A DNA stretch of 64,000 nucleotides. It comes from Closterium sp. Naga37s-1 (lineage: Eukaryota; Streptophyta; Zygnematophyceae; Desmidiales; Closteriaceae). The DNA lies in assembly GCA_947471745.1 (NCBI GenBank), contig CANJKZ010000088.1, positions 620,001-684,000 on the forward strand, given 5' to 3'. Position numbers and translations under genes: made by a program. Numbering within the stretch: position 1 is the stretch's first letter; the number at the start of each line of letters is the position of its first letter. The notes beneath the pieces are model-generated. The model did not search any database, had not been told where the DNA came from, and saw only the letters and a list, made by a program, of their open reading frames with translations. Below are positions 51,301 through 61,800 of this stretch, piece by piece.

Positions 51301-52994
51301 TCCTTAAACAGCTGCTGTAACTGAGGTAGCGCCACGTGGCCAAAGCGACGGTGTGCGGTGAGCCAATCCGTCTCACCCGTGCTAGGAGTTACACTTGGTA
51401 GTGCACCCCCCCCATGCACAAGCAGCCCACCATCACTGCCATCACCACCTCCTCCACTGGTTACGTGGCTTGCATGCCCTCCTCTTACAGCTTCAGCAGC
51501 CAAGCGCGCAGCCGCCTCCTTCCATGGCAGCACCGGTATCTCCCACATGGACCGGTGCATGTCCTTGCCACCTCGGAGGTCCCACAACACGCGCCCATCC
51601 AGAGTTGCCTTGAACACCTTTGTGCCCATCATCTCCATCTTCATCCCTGCCTCACTCAATGCCTTGGTAGAGAGAAGGTTGGCACATAGTCCAGGGACAA
51701 GGAGAACACGCTTCAGCCCCACAAGCCTCCCATCCGCACCCATAAACATGGCTCTCCCCTCGCCACGCACGGGTACAACTTGGCCGGTGGCTGAAACAAC
51801 GGTGGCTGCCTTTGATGGCCTGACTTTATCCAGCAGATCCTCTCGTTTGGTCATGGTCATGAAGGCTCCCGTGTCGATGACCCAATGGGAGGAACGGTGA
51901 AGAGCAACCTTGCTGGCCGGTACAACCATATCCTCGGAGCATGCTTCTCCTACATGGTAGAACATGCCGCCATGTCCGCCGGCACCTCCATCGCGCTCCT
52001 CACTGCCCATGCCTTCTCCCATAGCTCCATGATTACCCTTAGAGCCTTCAATTGATGGCTGACCAGGCCTCCAACCACCAGGTAGCTTGCGACACTTAAA
52101 CCATGGGTGACCTTCCACATGGCAATACCAACACTTGCTGCCACACCGCTTGCCTCCCTTGTTGCTACGCTTCCCTCCCGAATACTGCTCCCCTCCAGAG
52201 CCTTCCTTGGCCTTGCCTTTCTTGCTGCCATGTCCCTTGAAGCCTTTCATGCCATAGGCAGAGCCTCCACCTTCACCGGCAGCGGCAGTCAGCTCCTTCC
52301 TCCGAAACTCCTCTTGAAGGACTTGAGCACGAATCCACTCAAGGGACCATGAGTCCTTCATGCCATTGAGGTTGACCACCAAGGGGCCCCACGACTCCGG
52401 CAGCAGGGAGAGAGCCTTGTAGCACTTGATATTTTCAGGGTAGTCCACACCAGCAGCAGAGAGCTTCACATAGAGTTCCCGGAGTTGATCGAACGCTCCT
52501 TGCACGGCATCACCCTCGTTGATCTTCACCGCATGGAGTTGTCGTTCGAGCACCACCACCATCGCTTCGCTGCTGGGGGCATGGACATCCTTCAATATTT
52601 TCCATGCCTTGGGACCACACTGGATATCCTTGATGAGATGCTTGACGTGGTGCAGCTGGTTGGATGAGAGGCATTGAGAGAGAAGGAAGAATCCATCCTT
52701 GGATCGGCGATCCCATTCCTTGGTCGCTCCTTCGCTCGCAGGCCTCTTCAATTCTCCATCCATCACTTCAAGCAGCCCATAATGGTTAAATAAGAGCTCC
52801 ATCCTGAAGCTCCATGATGCCCAATCCTCCCCAGAGAACTTCTCTAGGTTGAATGCCTTCACATCATCCTTGGCTGGTGTTGAAACGGATGCTATTGGTG
52901 CAGATCCGCCTACAACGCTTCTTCCTGCTTCCCCAGCGCCTCTCACGCCACCACTGCCACTAGGACCAGCTGGAGCAGAGCCTTCAGCCTCCAT
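48390..52994 (-). CDS. gag-pol: Copia G Gag-Pol polyprotein, 1534 residues, intact
   Basis: Single open frame from ATG 52994 to a stop at 48390. Gag (FSGEDWASWSFRMELLF), a basic Gly-rich segment, classical zinc knuckle CWYCHVEGHPWFKC (C288, C291, H296, C301), protease WVIDTGAF (about residue 374), integrase HHCC (HRRFGHV...CETC) and DDE triad D613, D677, E713. Then a Pro/Glu-rich linker, RT with QMDVKTAFLYG and YVDDILLF (D1195, D1196), and RNase H with SCFTDATWASD, HSSTESEYMAL and DSQGAIAMA, ending LYGMSFN. It should form virus-like particles, copy its RNA and integrate the cDNA. All catalytic residues that can be checked are present. It resembles F in Gag but not the A/B/C/H clade. Confidence 0.96.
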   Translation of the reverse strand: MEAEGSAPAGPSGSGGVRGAGEAGRSVVGGSAPIASVSTPAKDDVKAFNLEKFSGEDWASWSFRMELLFNHYGLLEVMDGELKRPASEGATKEWDRRSKDGFFLLSQCLSSNQLHHVKHLIKDIQCGPKAWKILKDVHAPSSEAMVVVLERQLHAVKINEGDAVQGAFDQLRELYVKLSAAGVDYPENIKCYKALSLLPESWGPLVVNLNGMKDSWSLEWIRAQVLQEEFRRKELTAAAGEGGGSAYGMKGFKGHGSKKGKAKEGSGGEQYSGGKRSNKGGKRCGSKCWYCHVEGHPWFKCRKLPGGWRPGQPSIEGSKGNHGAMGEGMGSEERDGGAGGHGGMFYHVGEACSEDMVVPASKVALHRSSHWVIDTGAFMTMTKREDLLDKVRPSKAATVVSATGQVVPVRGEGRAMFMGADGRLVGLKRVLLVPGLCANLLSTKALSEAGMKMEMMGTKVFKATLDGRVLWDLRGGKDMHRSMWEIPVLPWKEAAARLAAEAVRGGHASHVTSGGGGDGSDGGLLVHGGGALPSVTPSTGETDWLTAHRRFGHVALPQLQQLFKEERVKGLRIKGEPKEVGSCETCLTSKFSRFPFHSTVGQSSDPVELVHVDLVGPMKVKGDGGALYSMTMVDDYTRLTWSFPLAKKNDAARVIIEEWMPMVERESGKRVKAIRSDRGGEFLGAEFRSWLKRHGIKQQLTTAYTPQSNGVAERANRAIIEGGRTILVDSGLPLRFWPLAIRHATVIKNQVLTHVGGQHWVPMEKWSGKKPLVDMLHVFGCMGLVHVPKEKRDKLQAAAVWAVHLGLARGSKGWLMWDPKSNTIFTTRDAKFMEGLMFKEWSERGRSKVTIPLGIEVGTNDPLLIPIELSSSSELTEVSHDLGGAEGEAADVEGVLQQGEAPIAERGDTEEEVQQPTPSPKLPPRRTTQGKRDAVRGGAKEGAAKERPKRAAHPRDFLKYERLGVPKALLVQEEEYEEEKGAEGEMEQICCFGVNLPHEPASMEEALAGDDREAWLASREDEFQSHMENETWTLTNLPPGRKALDCTWVLRVKTDAEGRLERRKTRLVIKGFQQREGIDFQEVFAPVAKAPTLWLLLAAAAVCGWKVEQMDVKTAFLYGVVDEEIYMKQPEGYDDGSGRVCRLNKAIYGLKQAPRCWYARLVEVLEALGFKVSGCDESLFMTEGEEKVFLLVYVDDILLFSPSLERIKEVQGKLKETFQCKALGPVGYYLGLHVERDEVKGWLRLHQHKYLAAMGEKYGLEEGRSVKTPLPSGFQLHLDEDEGEVLEYELQRRFQSMVGSLMYASVNTRPDIAFSVSQLARVVSRPLQEHLDTAERLVRYCMATSRVGLQYSVHGQLKQKGVEEVSTKTSAPARRGHLYLSCFTDATWASDISDATSHGGYICCVGGSPVSWKSKKQGEIAHSSTESEYMALFHGVKEVVWMRRLLEELGQEQEGPTPVFCDSQGAIAMARNAVLHGLNKHMHIKWHWVRKEVKKGTISLHYINTTKQPADFLTKRLAEHQHWSCATLYGMSFN

Positions 52995-53019
52995 ATTGAC
53001 CCAGGAACAGAGAAGAACC

Positions 53020-53031
53020 GCTCTGATACCA
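53020..53031 (-). other. Copia G primer-binding site
   Basis: TGGTATCAGAGC on the minus strand, two bases from the LTR end (AG spacer); perfect match to the initiator Met tRNA 3' end complement. Confidence 0.92.
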
Positions 53032-53033
53032 CT

Positions 53034-54054
53034 TGTTATAGTCTAGAGTCCACTTAGGGGTCGTAGATGCCTTTGAAACCACCTAAGCAGAATCTGATGA
53101 CTTCGAACCGCCTCTGTTCAAAACGCCGTCACGATCAGCTCCGATAACAAACGAGGCTGAAACTTGGACAGACGTTAGCTTCTGGTGTCTGCTTTCCAAC
53201 GGTATATGGCTTTCTTTCATCAGAGGTATATGCGCTACGCAGTGAACAAAAAACGTAAGCTCGTCTGAAAAACGAGTAGCTTCATTGATGCAAGGAAGAG
53301 GTTGAGTGCAACATTGCCTAGGGGAATCTTAAGGGGTTGGGACCATCCTGGGAACTCAGAGAAGGTTGAGTCCTAGGGGAGAAAGGCTAGAGAAGGATGG
53401 GAAACGTCCTAGCTAGGTCAGCAAAGCCAACCACACTTGGATGTTCAGAGCTGTACTCAAGGCTACCAATAGTGAGTCAAGCCAACCATGAGTCAGCTTG
53501 TCTTCCCACTTGCACCCTCTTGCAAGCTCCTTCCAGGAAGACCACACTTCTCAAAAGGAGGGTGGTAGAGTCCCACTTGACCACCTGTACTTCTTGTCTC
53601 ATTCTCTGTCCCTGCACCATTGGCATGACAACAATGAAAGGGTGGCAAGGGAAATGCTGCCAACAGTGCACCATGACTACGGAACAGTAACTTTCGACAA
53701 CTGTCACGTGTTGCTCCGATGCTGGGTTGTCCTGAAACTCGGTGACCACCTGCACAAAATGGCAAAGAACTGCCATACCGATGTTCAGACCAATCAGAGC
53801 TTGGTAGATGAGTCAGCAGCCGAAATGGTGAACTCGGGTGTTACCAAAAAAGAGTAACACACACTTCCGGGATGCCATAAGTCTTGAAACTAAAAATGTT
53901 GTCATGCCTTGTAAACTGCTTCAAAAATTCTGAAACTTTGAGGGTATGAAGAACACATATTGAAGCACCTCCCCACAAAATTCCAGAGGTTGAGCAGGCT
54001 TGTAGGCTGAATGGGAGTTCGATGACCGTGCCACTATAGTACTTTGGCACAACA
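53034..54054 (-). repeat. Copia G 5' LTR, 1021 bp
   Basis: Same length and ends as the 3' LTR. Carries the promoter of the element, though no specific TATA box is assigned. Confidence 0.95.
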
Positions 54055-54059
54055 GGAGC

Positions 54060-57000
54060 GAGACCCAGTCGCCCCAGCAGCTCCGTGAGTGGTTGGTTCA
54101 GCGTGGGACGGGTGGGGGTAGTGAGACCTGCCCGTATCTCATTCGCACGGGTGTCCGTGCGGGCCAGACATGCGGGAAGTTTCACACTAAGCACCGCTGC
54201 TTCTCCCGCCTTGACGACGCCTGGCGTGCTGAGTTTGGTGACGACGTCGAGCGCCCTCGCTAGACGGATTTTCTTAGGTCGGGAGTTGCTATCTTTGACA
54301 TATACTATGATGCTATTATCTCTGCCATGTATGCTTTGTCTTTTAGTGCTGAGGGTGACTGTTACCGGTGTGAGCCACCTGACCCAGGTATAGCGGCTGC
54401 TGCTCTAGGTGCTAGTGCATCTGGTACTCCCCCTGGTACTGCGCCTGCTAAGGCCTTGCACACCTTCACGTTGGACTCCGGCGCCTCGCGCTGTTTCTTT
54501 TGTGACAGTACCACTCTCACTCCTCTCCCTGCACCTGTCCCGGTCAGACTGGCTGACCCCTCTGGGGGCCCGGTCGTTGCCCGTTCCTCCACTGTCCTCC
54601 CGTGTCCGGCGGTTCCGTCCGGCTCACTGTCAGGTCTTCACCTCCCCTCGTTCTCTACGAACTTGGTGAGTACCGCTGCCCTTCAGGATGCGATGGTCAC
54701 TACCACCACTCCTGGGGGTCAGCGTGTGTCGATCGGCACGTGCACACGGACGGGGCGTCACCTGGCTACGTTCACTCGTCGGCCAGGGTCGAGTCTGTAC
54801 ACGCTGGCTACCGAGCCTCCTCAGGTCGCTGCGTTTGCTCAAGTGTCCACGTCAGGTCAGGTAACCGCCTCTTGCTCGTGTCGCCTCCTGTCGCACCAGA
54901 CTCTTCTGTGGCACCACCGCCTGGGTCACCCCTCCCTACCACGCCTTCGTGACATGCACTCTCGGCTTCTCGTCTCTGGTCTACCCAGGTCTCTGCCTCC
55001 CCTCCCGCCCTCGACTGCCCCGCCCTGCCTTCCTTGCGTCGAGGGGCGGCAGCACACCGCTCCTCACTCCTCCTCGTTTCCCCTGACGACTGCTCCCCTG
55101 CAGACTCTCCACATGGACGTGTGGGGCCCAGCCCACGTCAGTGGACAGGGCAGCGAGCGCTACTTTCTGCTGGTAGTTGACGACTACACGCGGTACACCA
55201 CGGTCTTCCCCTTGCGCAGCAAGGGTGAGTTCCCTGATGTCTTGATCCCTTGGATCTGCACAGTCCGTCTCCAGCTCCGCGAGCGCTTCGGTACGGACCT
55301 TCCTGTCCTGCGTCTGCACTCTGACAGAGGTGGTGAGTTCTCCTCCAACCTCTTGTGGGACTTTTGTCGTGGGGAGGGCATTCTCCATTCGTTCACGCTT
55401 CCGGCCTCCCCTCAGCAAAATGGGATTGCTGAGCGCCGCATTGGCTTAGTCATGGAGGTCGCTCATACCTCCATGATCCATGCGGTCGCTCCCCATTTTC
55501 TGTGGCCGTTTGCGGTCCGGTACGCTGCGCATTAGCTCAACCTCTGGCCCCGTGTCTCCTTGTCGGAGACCTCGCCCACACTGCGTTGGACGGGGAAGGT
55601 TGGCGATGCGTCGGTGTTCCGCGTCTGGGGTTCTCGTGCCTTTGTTCGCGATACGTCCGCGGACAAGCTCTCCGCCCACGCCATTCGCTGCGTCTTCCTT
55701 GGCTTTGTCCATGACGCGCCTGGCTGGCAGTTTTACCACCCCACCTCGCGCCGTGTCCTCCCGTCTCAGGACGTCACGTTCCACGAGTCGGTTCCCTTTT
55801 ACCGTCTCTTCCCCTACCACTCTGCCCCTCCCCCGCCCCCACCACTCTTGCTCCCGGTCCACCTCCGGTAGACCCCCTCCCGCCCCAGGGTCCTGCTCCC
55901 TTGGGTGTGTCTCAGGTAGACCCTCTCCGTGGTACTGCGCATGTTCAGATAGCTGTCGGCTCAGGAGCTGTTCCAGGTGCTGTGTCTGGGGATGCTGCGT
56001 CTGGGGGTGCGGAGCCGGGGGATGCGGGGTCTGAGGGTGCTGGGTCTGGGGGTGCTGAGCCTGGGGGTGCTGAGCCTGAGGGTGTTGCGCCTGGGGGTGC
56101 TGAGTCGGAGGGTGCGGAGTCTGGGGGTGCTGCGCCTCGGGGTGCTGCTTTGTCTGGAGGTCCTGCTGGTGCTTCACTGCAACTGTCCTCGTAGCAGCAC
56201 GTGAGTGGCTTGTTCGGCGAGCACACCGTCGGAGTGGAGCTCCCGGAGCTGGAGGCGCTGGAGACACTAGAGCTAGAGGTGCTGCTGTTACTACTAGAGC
56301 TGGCGGTACTGGAGGTACTGCGGCTACTGGTCCTGGAGGTGCTCGTACCAGTGGTGCTGGAGCTGGCGGGACTGGTGGTGTTGGGTGCGCTAGAGCTGGA
56401 GACCCTACGGAGCCTGGAGCAGCTGGCACTGGAGGCACTGGAGCTGGAGGAGCTGGAGTTGGAGGCCCTAGCGCAGGAGGCGCTGGAGGTACAGGTCTGG
56501 AGTTGCACGCACTGGCGCCGAAGGCGCTGGAGCTGTAGGAGCTGGAGGTGTTGACCCAAGCGCTGGAGGTGCTGGAGGCACTGTGCGGCCGCGACCGTAC
56601 TTCGTTCCCCTGCTTCAGCAGATTCTTGGTGTCCTGTCTTCTAATGGTCTTCCTCCTCCCTTCCCGTGTCCACCGCCTGACTACTCGCAGCTGCCGTTAC
56701 AGCCAGCCTCCCCACTGCCTACTCCCTCTCCTTACACTGAGCAGTCCGGCGGTCTTACAGAGCGTCGTGAGCCTGTGTCTCGTCCTGTCTCGCCTGTTCC
56801 CACTGCTCGTTGCGCTCCTCATTCGCGTCCTCCTCCTGTTCCCGGCACGCACGCTATGGCACCCCGTCCTTCCTCTGTTCCACTGCGTGTTCCTCTGCCT
56901 ACTCCTCCTGAGTCCTCTCTTCCTGAGGTCCCTAACCCTGCATTTGACCGAGCTCGTGCTGCTAGTCCCACTATCTCTCGTCTCCTCGCCACTACTGTCA

Positions 57001-58480
57001 CCGACCCTTCCGTTGAGTCTGTTGCCGCGTCTGGTCTCGTTGCTGAGCTGCTTGACTTTGCTGATGCCTGCCGTCTCGACTACGCCACTGCTCTAGTTGC
57101 TGAGTCAGTGTCTGCCAGTCCTCCATCCGTCGGGGGTGAGTGTGCTCTTGGCACGGACGTCCTCGAGGACAGGCAGGAGGACTTTGAGTGTCTTGCAGCT
57201 GCTGTACCTCGTTTCGCTTCCATGTTGCTTGCCACAGAGGGAGACCCGGATGCTCCAGACATCCCCACCCCGCGCTCTTACGCAGAGGTGATTACGGGTC
57301 CTTACTCCTCTCAGTGGCAGGCAGCTATGGATGCAGAGATGGCATCCTGGAAGTCCACAGGCACCTACGTCGATGAAGTTCCCCCGTCTCGGGCGAACAT
57401 AGTTGATGGCATGTGGATTTTCAGGGTGAAGCGGCCGCCGGGTTCTCCGCCTGCCTTCAAGGCGCGTTACGTTGCTTGAGGCTTCAGTCAGCGACAGGGA
57501 GTTGACTACTTCCAGACCTTCTCCCCCACCCCAAAGATGACTACTCAGCGTGAGTACGAGTTGCACTCTCTGGACTTCAGCACAGCTTTCCTGCAGGGCA
57601 GCGTGCACGAGGAGATCTGGCTGCGCCGACCACCTGGTTTCACTGGGACGTTTCCTGCAGGTACCCAGTGGAGCCTCCGCCGGCCAGTCTACGATCTCCG
57701 CCAGGCGCCTCGCGAGTGGCACGACACACTGAGGACTACACTTGCGGCTCTTGGGTTTGCTCCTTCTACTGCGGACCCGACGCTGTTTCTACGCACCGGC
57801 ACCTCGCTGCCGCCGGTCTACGTCCTTGTGTACGTCGTCGACCTCGTCTTTGCCACTGGTGACACTGAGGCACTGACCCTTGTGGAGTTGGAGCTGCAGA
57901 ATAGACACACATGCACTGACCTGGGTGAACTGCGCAGCTATCTTGGCCTGCAGATCACCCGGGACAGAGCACGGCGCACCATCACACTGACTTAGTCACA
58001 CATGGTGCACCAGGTCCTTCAGCGCTTCGGCTTCCAGTTCTCCTCGCCACAGCCCACTCCTCTATCTACCAGCCACTCGCTCTCAGCTCCACCTTCGGAC
58101 GAGTCCGTAGAGCCGAGTGGTCCATACCCAGAGCTTGTGGGTACCGATGACGTGCACACGACCTGACCTCCCGTACCCTCTCAGCCTTCTGGCTCGCTAC
58201 GTGGCTCTCTGTAGGCACCGAAAGGTGCACTGGGATGCTGCGAAGAGGGTGTTGCGTTACCTCTGCAGTACGTCGGGCATGGGGCTTGTGCTTGGAGGAC
58301 GGGGTCCAGTTGTTCTCACTGGTCACACAGACGCCTCCTGGGTTGACGACTCAGCTACGCAGCGGTTGTCACAGGGTTACACCTTCAGCCTTGGTTCCGG
58401 CTCTGTTTCTTGGCGGTCTACTCGCTCGTCTTCGATTCTCAGCTCCAGTTGTGAGGCTGAATTCTACGCCGGGGCCATGG
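54060..58480 (+). pseudogene. Copia H pol, broken
   Basis: Continues gag in frame: PQQLREWLV, CCHC knuckle C-X13-C-X3-H-X4-C, a stop near 54261, protease LDSGAS, integrase zinc and DDE (HMDVWGP, LHSDRGGEF, NGIAERR) to a stop at about 55533 (Gln codon to TAG). A frameshift near 55869 and others in the Gly-rich linker follow. RT reads WIFRVKRPPGSPP, stops at 57477, lacks about eight residues before REYELHSLDF and has YVVD in place of YVDD (near 57830). RNase H ends at GAM where I is inserted. Non-functional. Confidence 0.85.
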
Positions 58481-58613
58481 TGTGAGAATTAACGAAAAGA
58501 AAATGGGTGAAACTAGAAAGGAGATGGGTACAAGTAGAAAACACAATGTGTTGTACCCTCTAAGAACTACCCCACTAGAGCCTAAACAGACTTTAGCACA
58601 TATAAGTTTGACA
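58481..58613 (-). repeat. Copia I 3' LTR, 133 bp
   Basis: TGTGAGAATTAACG to GTTTGACA; preceded in element sense by CCCCCACTTTGCCTATGGGG plus GTG (complement at 58614..58640). Confidence 0.88.
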
Positions 58614-58841
58614 CACCCCCATAGGCAAAGTGGGGGAGAACAAGGGGTCACAAGACCAGTCAAGAAGGTAAAGTAAGCTCAGGGTGGATCACAAAGTCAC
58701 CACGCAGTCTGAGCACAAGCAAAGGGCCACAAGGCCAGTTCACATGCAGAGTTATATAAAGGAAAGCAAACAATACAGTGAACACAACCTAGTAAGTGTA
58801 AGCATGCAGGTATAAGCATATAGAGTACAATACAAGTAGAG

Positions 58842-61800
58842 TCAAGAAGTCAGCAAGTGAGGCACAGTGGGTACAAGGCCTAACAAAGTGCAGAAACGCT
58901 GATGATCACAAGGCTGAAGTGCCTTGGTGAAAACATCAGCAGTGTTGGCCTGAGAGGCCACGTAGGCAAGACGAAGCTGACCGCGCTGCTGCAACTCTCG
59001 AGCAAGGAAGTAGCGCAGAGCAATGTGCTTCGTTCTGTGCTCCAGTCTGTGCTCCTGACATAAGGCCAGCATGGCCTTGTTGTCGACGTACAGAACTGGA
59101 GGAGAACGAGGCACCTCTCCCAAGTTGGTCAGCAGGTAAGTGAGCTAGCGTAGCTCCTGTGCAGCCATGGCCCCAGCGTAGATCTCAGCCTCACAGCTGG
59201 AACTGAGAACAGAAGAAGAACGGGTAGACCGCCAAGAGACTGAACCGGAGCCAAGACTGAAGGTGTAACCCTGTGACGACCGCTGCGTAGTCAAGTCGTC
59301 AACCCAGGAGGCGTCTGCGTGACCAGTGAGGACAACTCGAGCCCGTCCTCCAAGCACGAGCCCCATGCCCGATGTACTGCACAAGTATCGCAACACCCTC
59401 TTTGCAGCATCCCAGTGCACCTTTCGGTGCCTGCCGGAAGCCACGTAGCAAGCCAGAAGGCTGAGAGGGTATGCGAGGTCAGGTCGTGTGCAAGTCATCA
59501 GGTACATGAGGCAGCCCACAAGCTCTGGATACGGGCCACTCGGCTCTACGGACTCGTCCGAAGGTGGAGCTGAGAGCGAGTGACCGGTAGGCAGAGGAGT
59601 GGACTGTGGCGAGGAGTACGTGAAGCCGAAGCGCTGAAGGACCTGCTGCACCATGTGTGACTGAGTCAAGGTAATGTTGCGCTGTGCTCTGTCCCGGGTG
59701 ATCCGCAAGCCAAGATAGCTTGTCAGCTCACCCAGGTCTGTGCATGTGTGTCTCTTCTTCAGCTTGGACTTCACGTGGGCGAGTGCCTCAGTGTCAGCAG
59801 TAGCAAAGACGAGGTCGTCTACGTACACGAGAACGTAGAACGGCGGCAGAGTAGTGTCAGTGCGTAGAAACAGAGAAGGGTCAGCAGTGGAAGGAGTAAA
59901 ACCAAGAGAAGCAAGAGTCGTCCTGAGTGTGTCGTGCCACTCACGGGGTGCCTGGCGGAGACCGTAGACTGGCCACCGGAGGCTCCACTGGGTACCAGCA
60001 GGAAACGACCCAGTGAAGCCAGGTGGGCGGCGCAGCCAGATCTCCTCATGCAGGCTGCCCTGTAGGAAGGCTGTGCTGAAGTCAAGCGAGTGGAGCTCGT
60101 AGTCACGCTGAGCAGCAACGTGCAGCAGTACCTGAAGAGTGGTCATCTTCGGGGTAGGGGAGAAGGTCTGAAAGAAGTCAACTCCCTGTCGCTGACTGAA
60201 GCCACGAGCAACGTAATGCGCCTTGAAGATAGGCGGAGAACCCAGCGGCCGCTTCACCCTGAAGATCCACATGCCACTGACGATGTTCGCCCCAGGCGGG
60301 GGAACCTCGTCGACGTAAGTGCCTGTGGACTTCCAAAAAGCCATCTCGGCGTCCATGGCTGCCTGCCACTGGGAGGAGTAGGGACCCTCTATCGCCTCTG
60401 CGTAAGAGCGCGGGGTCGGGATGTCTGGTGCATCCGGGTCTCCCTCAGGGGCAAGCAGCATGGACACGAGATGAGGTACAGAAGCAGCAAAGCACTCAAA
60501 CTCCTCCTATCTGTCCTCAAGAACGTTAGTGCCAAGAGCACACTCACCCCTAATGGACGGAGGACAGATAGACACAGACGCTGACTTAGTAACAAGACGA
60601 GCGACGTAGTCTAGGCGACAGGCTGCAGCAAAGTCAACAAGCTCAGCAACAAGAGCAGACGCAGTAGTGGACTCAAACAAAGGGTCAGTGACAGCAGTGG
60701 CCAGAAAACGCGTGACAGCTGGACTAGCAGCACGTAGGGAGTCAGACGCAGGGTCCGGACCTGCAGGAAGAGAGGACGCAGGAGGAGACGGCAGAGGGAC
60801 ACGCTGTGGAGCAGTGGAAGGACGCAGAGTCATAGAGTGAGTGCCAAGGACAGGAGGAGGATGCGGACGCGAAACACGACTAGCGCGAACAGGACGGACA
60901 GGCGACGCAGGACGAGACTCAGGCTCACGACACTCCGTAAGACAACTAGTCGGTCCAGAGTAAGGAGAAAGACCAGGCAGTGGAGAGGATGGCTGAAACC
61001 GCGACTGGGACTGGACAGGCGGTGGACTCAGTAAAGGAGGAGGAGGAGGACCAGGAGAAGGCGGGGAGCCAAGAACCTGCTAAAGAAGCGGAACGTAGTA
61101 CGGCTGCGGCCGCACAGCACCTCCAGAGACAGCAAAGATAGAACCGGTACCCTCAGCCCCAGGGTCTCCAGTCCCAGCAGCACCTCCAGCAGCTCCAGCA
61201 CGAGCAGCACCTCCAGCAGCTCCAGCACCAGCACCACCTCCAATAGCTCCAGAACCAGCAGCACCTCCAGCACCAGCAGCACCTTCAGCAGCACCAGCAC
61301 CAGCAGCACCTCCAGAAGCCACAACAGCACCCCCAGCACCAGCAGCACCTCCAGCAGCACCAGCACCAGCAGCACCTCCAGAAACTCCAGCAGTACCTCC
61401 AGCTCCAGCAGCACCACCAGAAGCACCAGCAGTACCCCCAGCACTAGTAGCACTACAAGCACCAGCAGCACCTCCAGAAGCTCCAGCAGCACCTCCAGTA
61501 CCAGCAGCACCTCCAGAAGCCCCAGCAGGACCTCCAGTAGCTCCAGCAGCACCTCGACAGCGCCGAGAGTACCACTCACGAAGCTGCTGTGGAGAGAGAG
61601 GCTCCCGCCGCGGCGGGACACCGAGAGCACCTCCAGACGCAGCACGCGCAGGCTCAGCACCTCCAGACACAGCACCCTCAGGCTCCACACGCCCAGGCTC
61701 AGTACCCCCAGGCTCAGCACGCCCAGACTCAACAACCCCAGACTCAGCACCCCCAGTCTCAGCACCCCAAGTCCCTGCACCCGCAAGCTCCAGCACCCCT

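Larger units (their letters stand above)
47312..54054 (-). mobile_element. Copia G, complete and apparently intact LTR retrotransposon
   Basis: 6743 bp with 1021-bp LTRs (47312..48332 and 53034..54054) differing at about 16 positions by eye. Perfect target duplication GGAGC at 47307..47311 and 54055..54059. Primer-binding site TGGTATCAGAGC at 53020..53031 (minus), polypurine GATGAGGGGGAG just before the 3' LTR, and one uninterrupted polyprotein. It lies in gag of Copia H. Confidence 0.97.
44698..58480 (+). mobile_element. Copia H, decayed, interrupted by G and cut by I
   Basis: Plus-strand clade member: 131-bp 5' LTR, primer-binding site TGGAATCAGAGC, GC-rich leader, gag from 46271, G inserted at 47312, pol resuming at 54060, and an abrupt end in RNase H at 58480 where I begins. 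Its 3' LTR is outside the window, so no TSD can be tested. Many stops and frameshifts. Confidence 0.85.
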
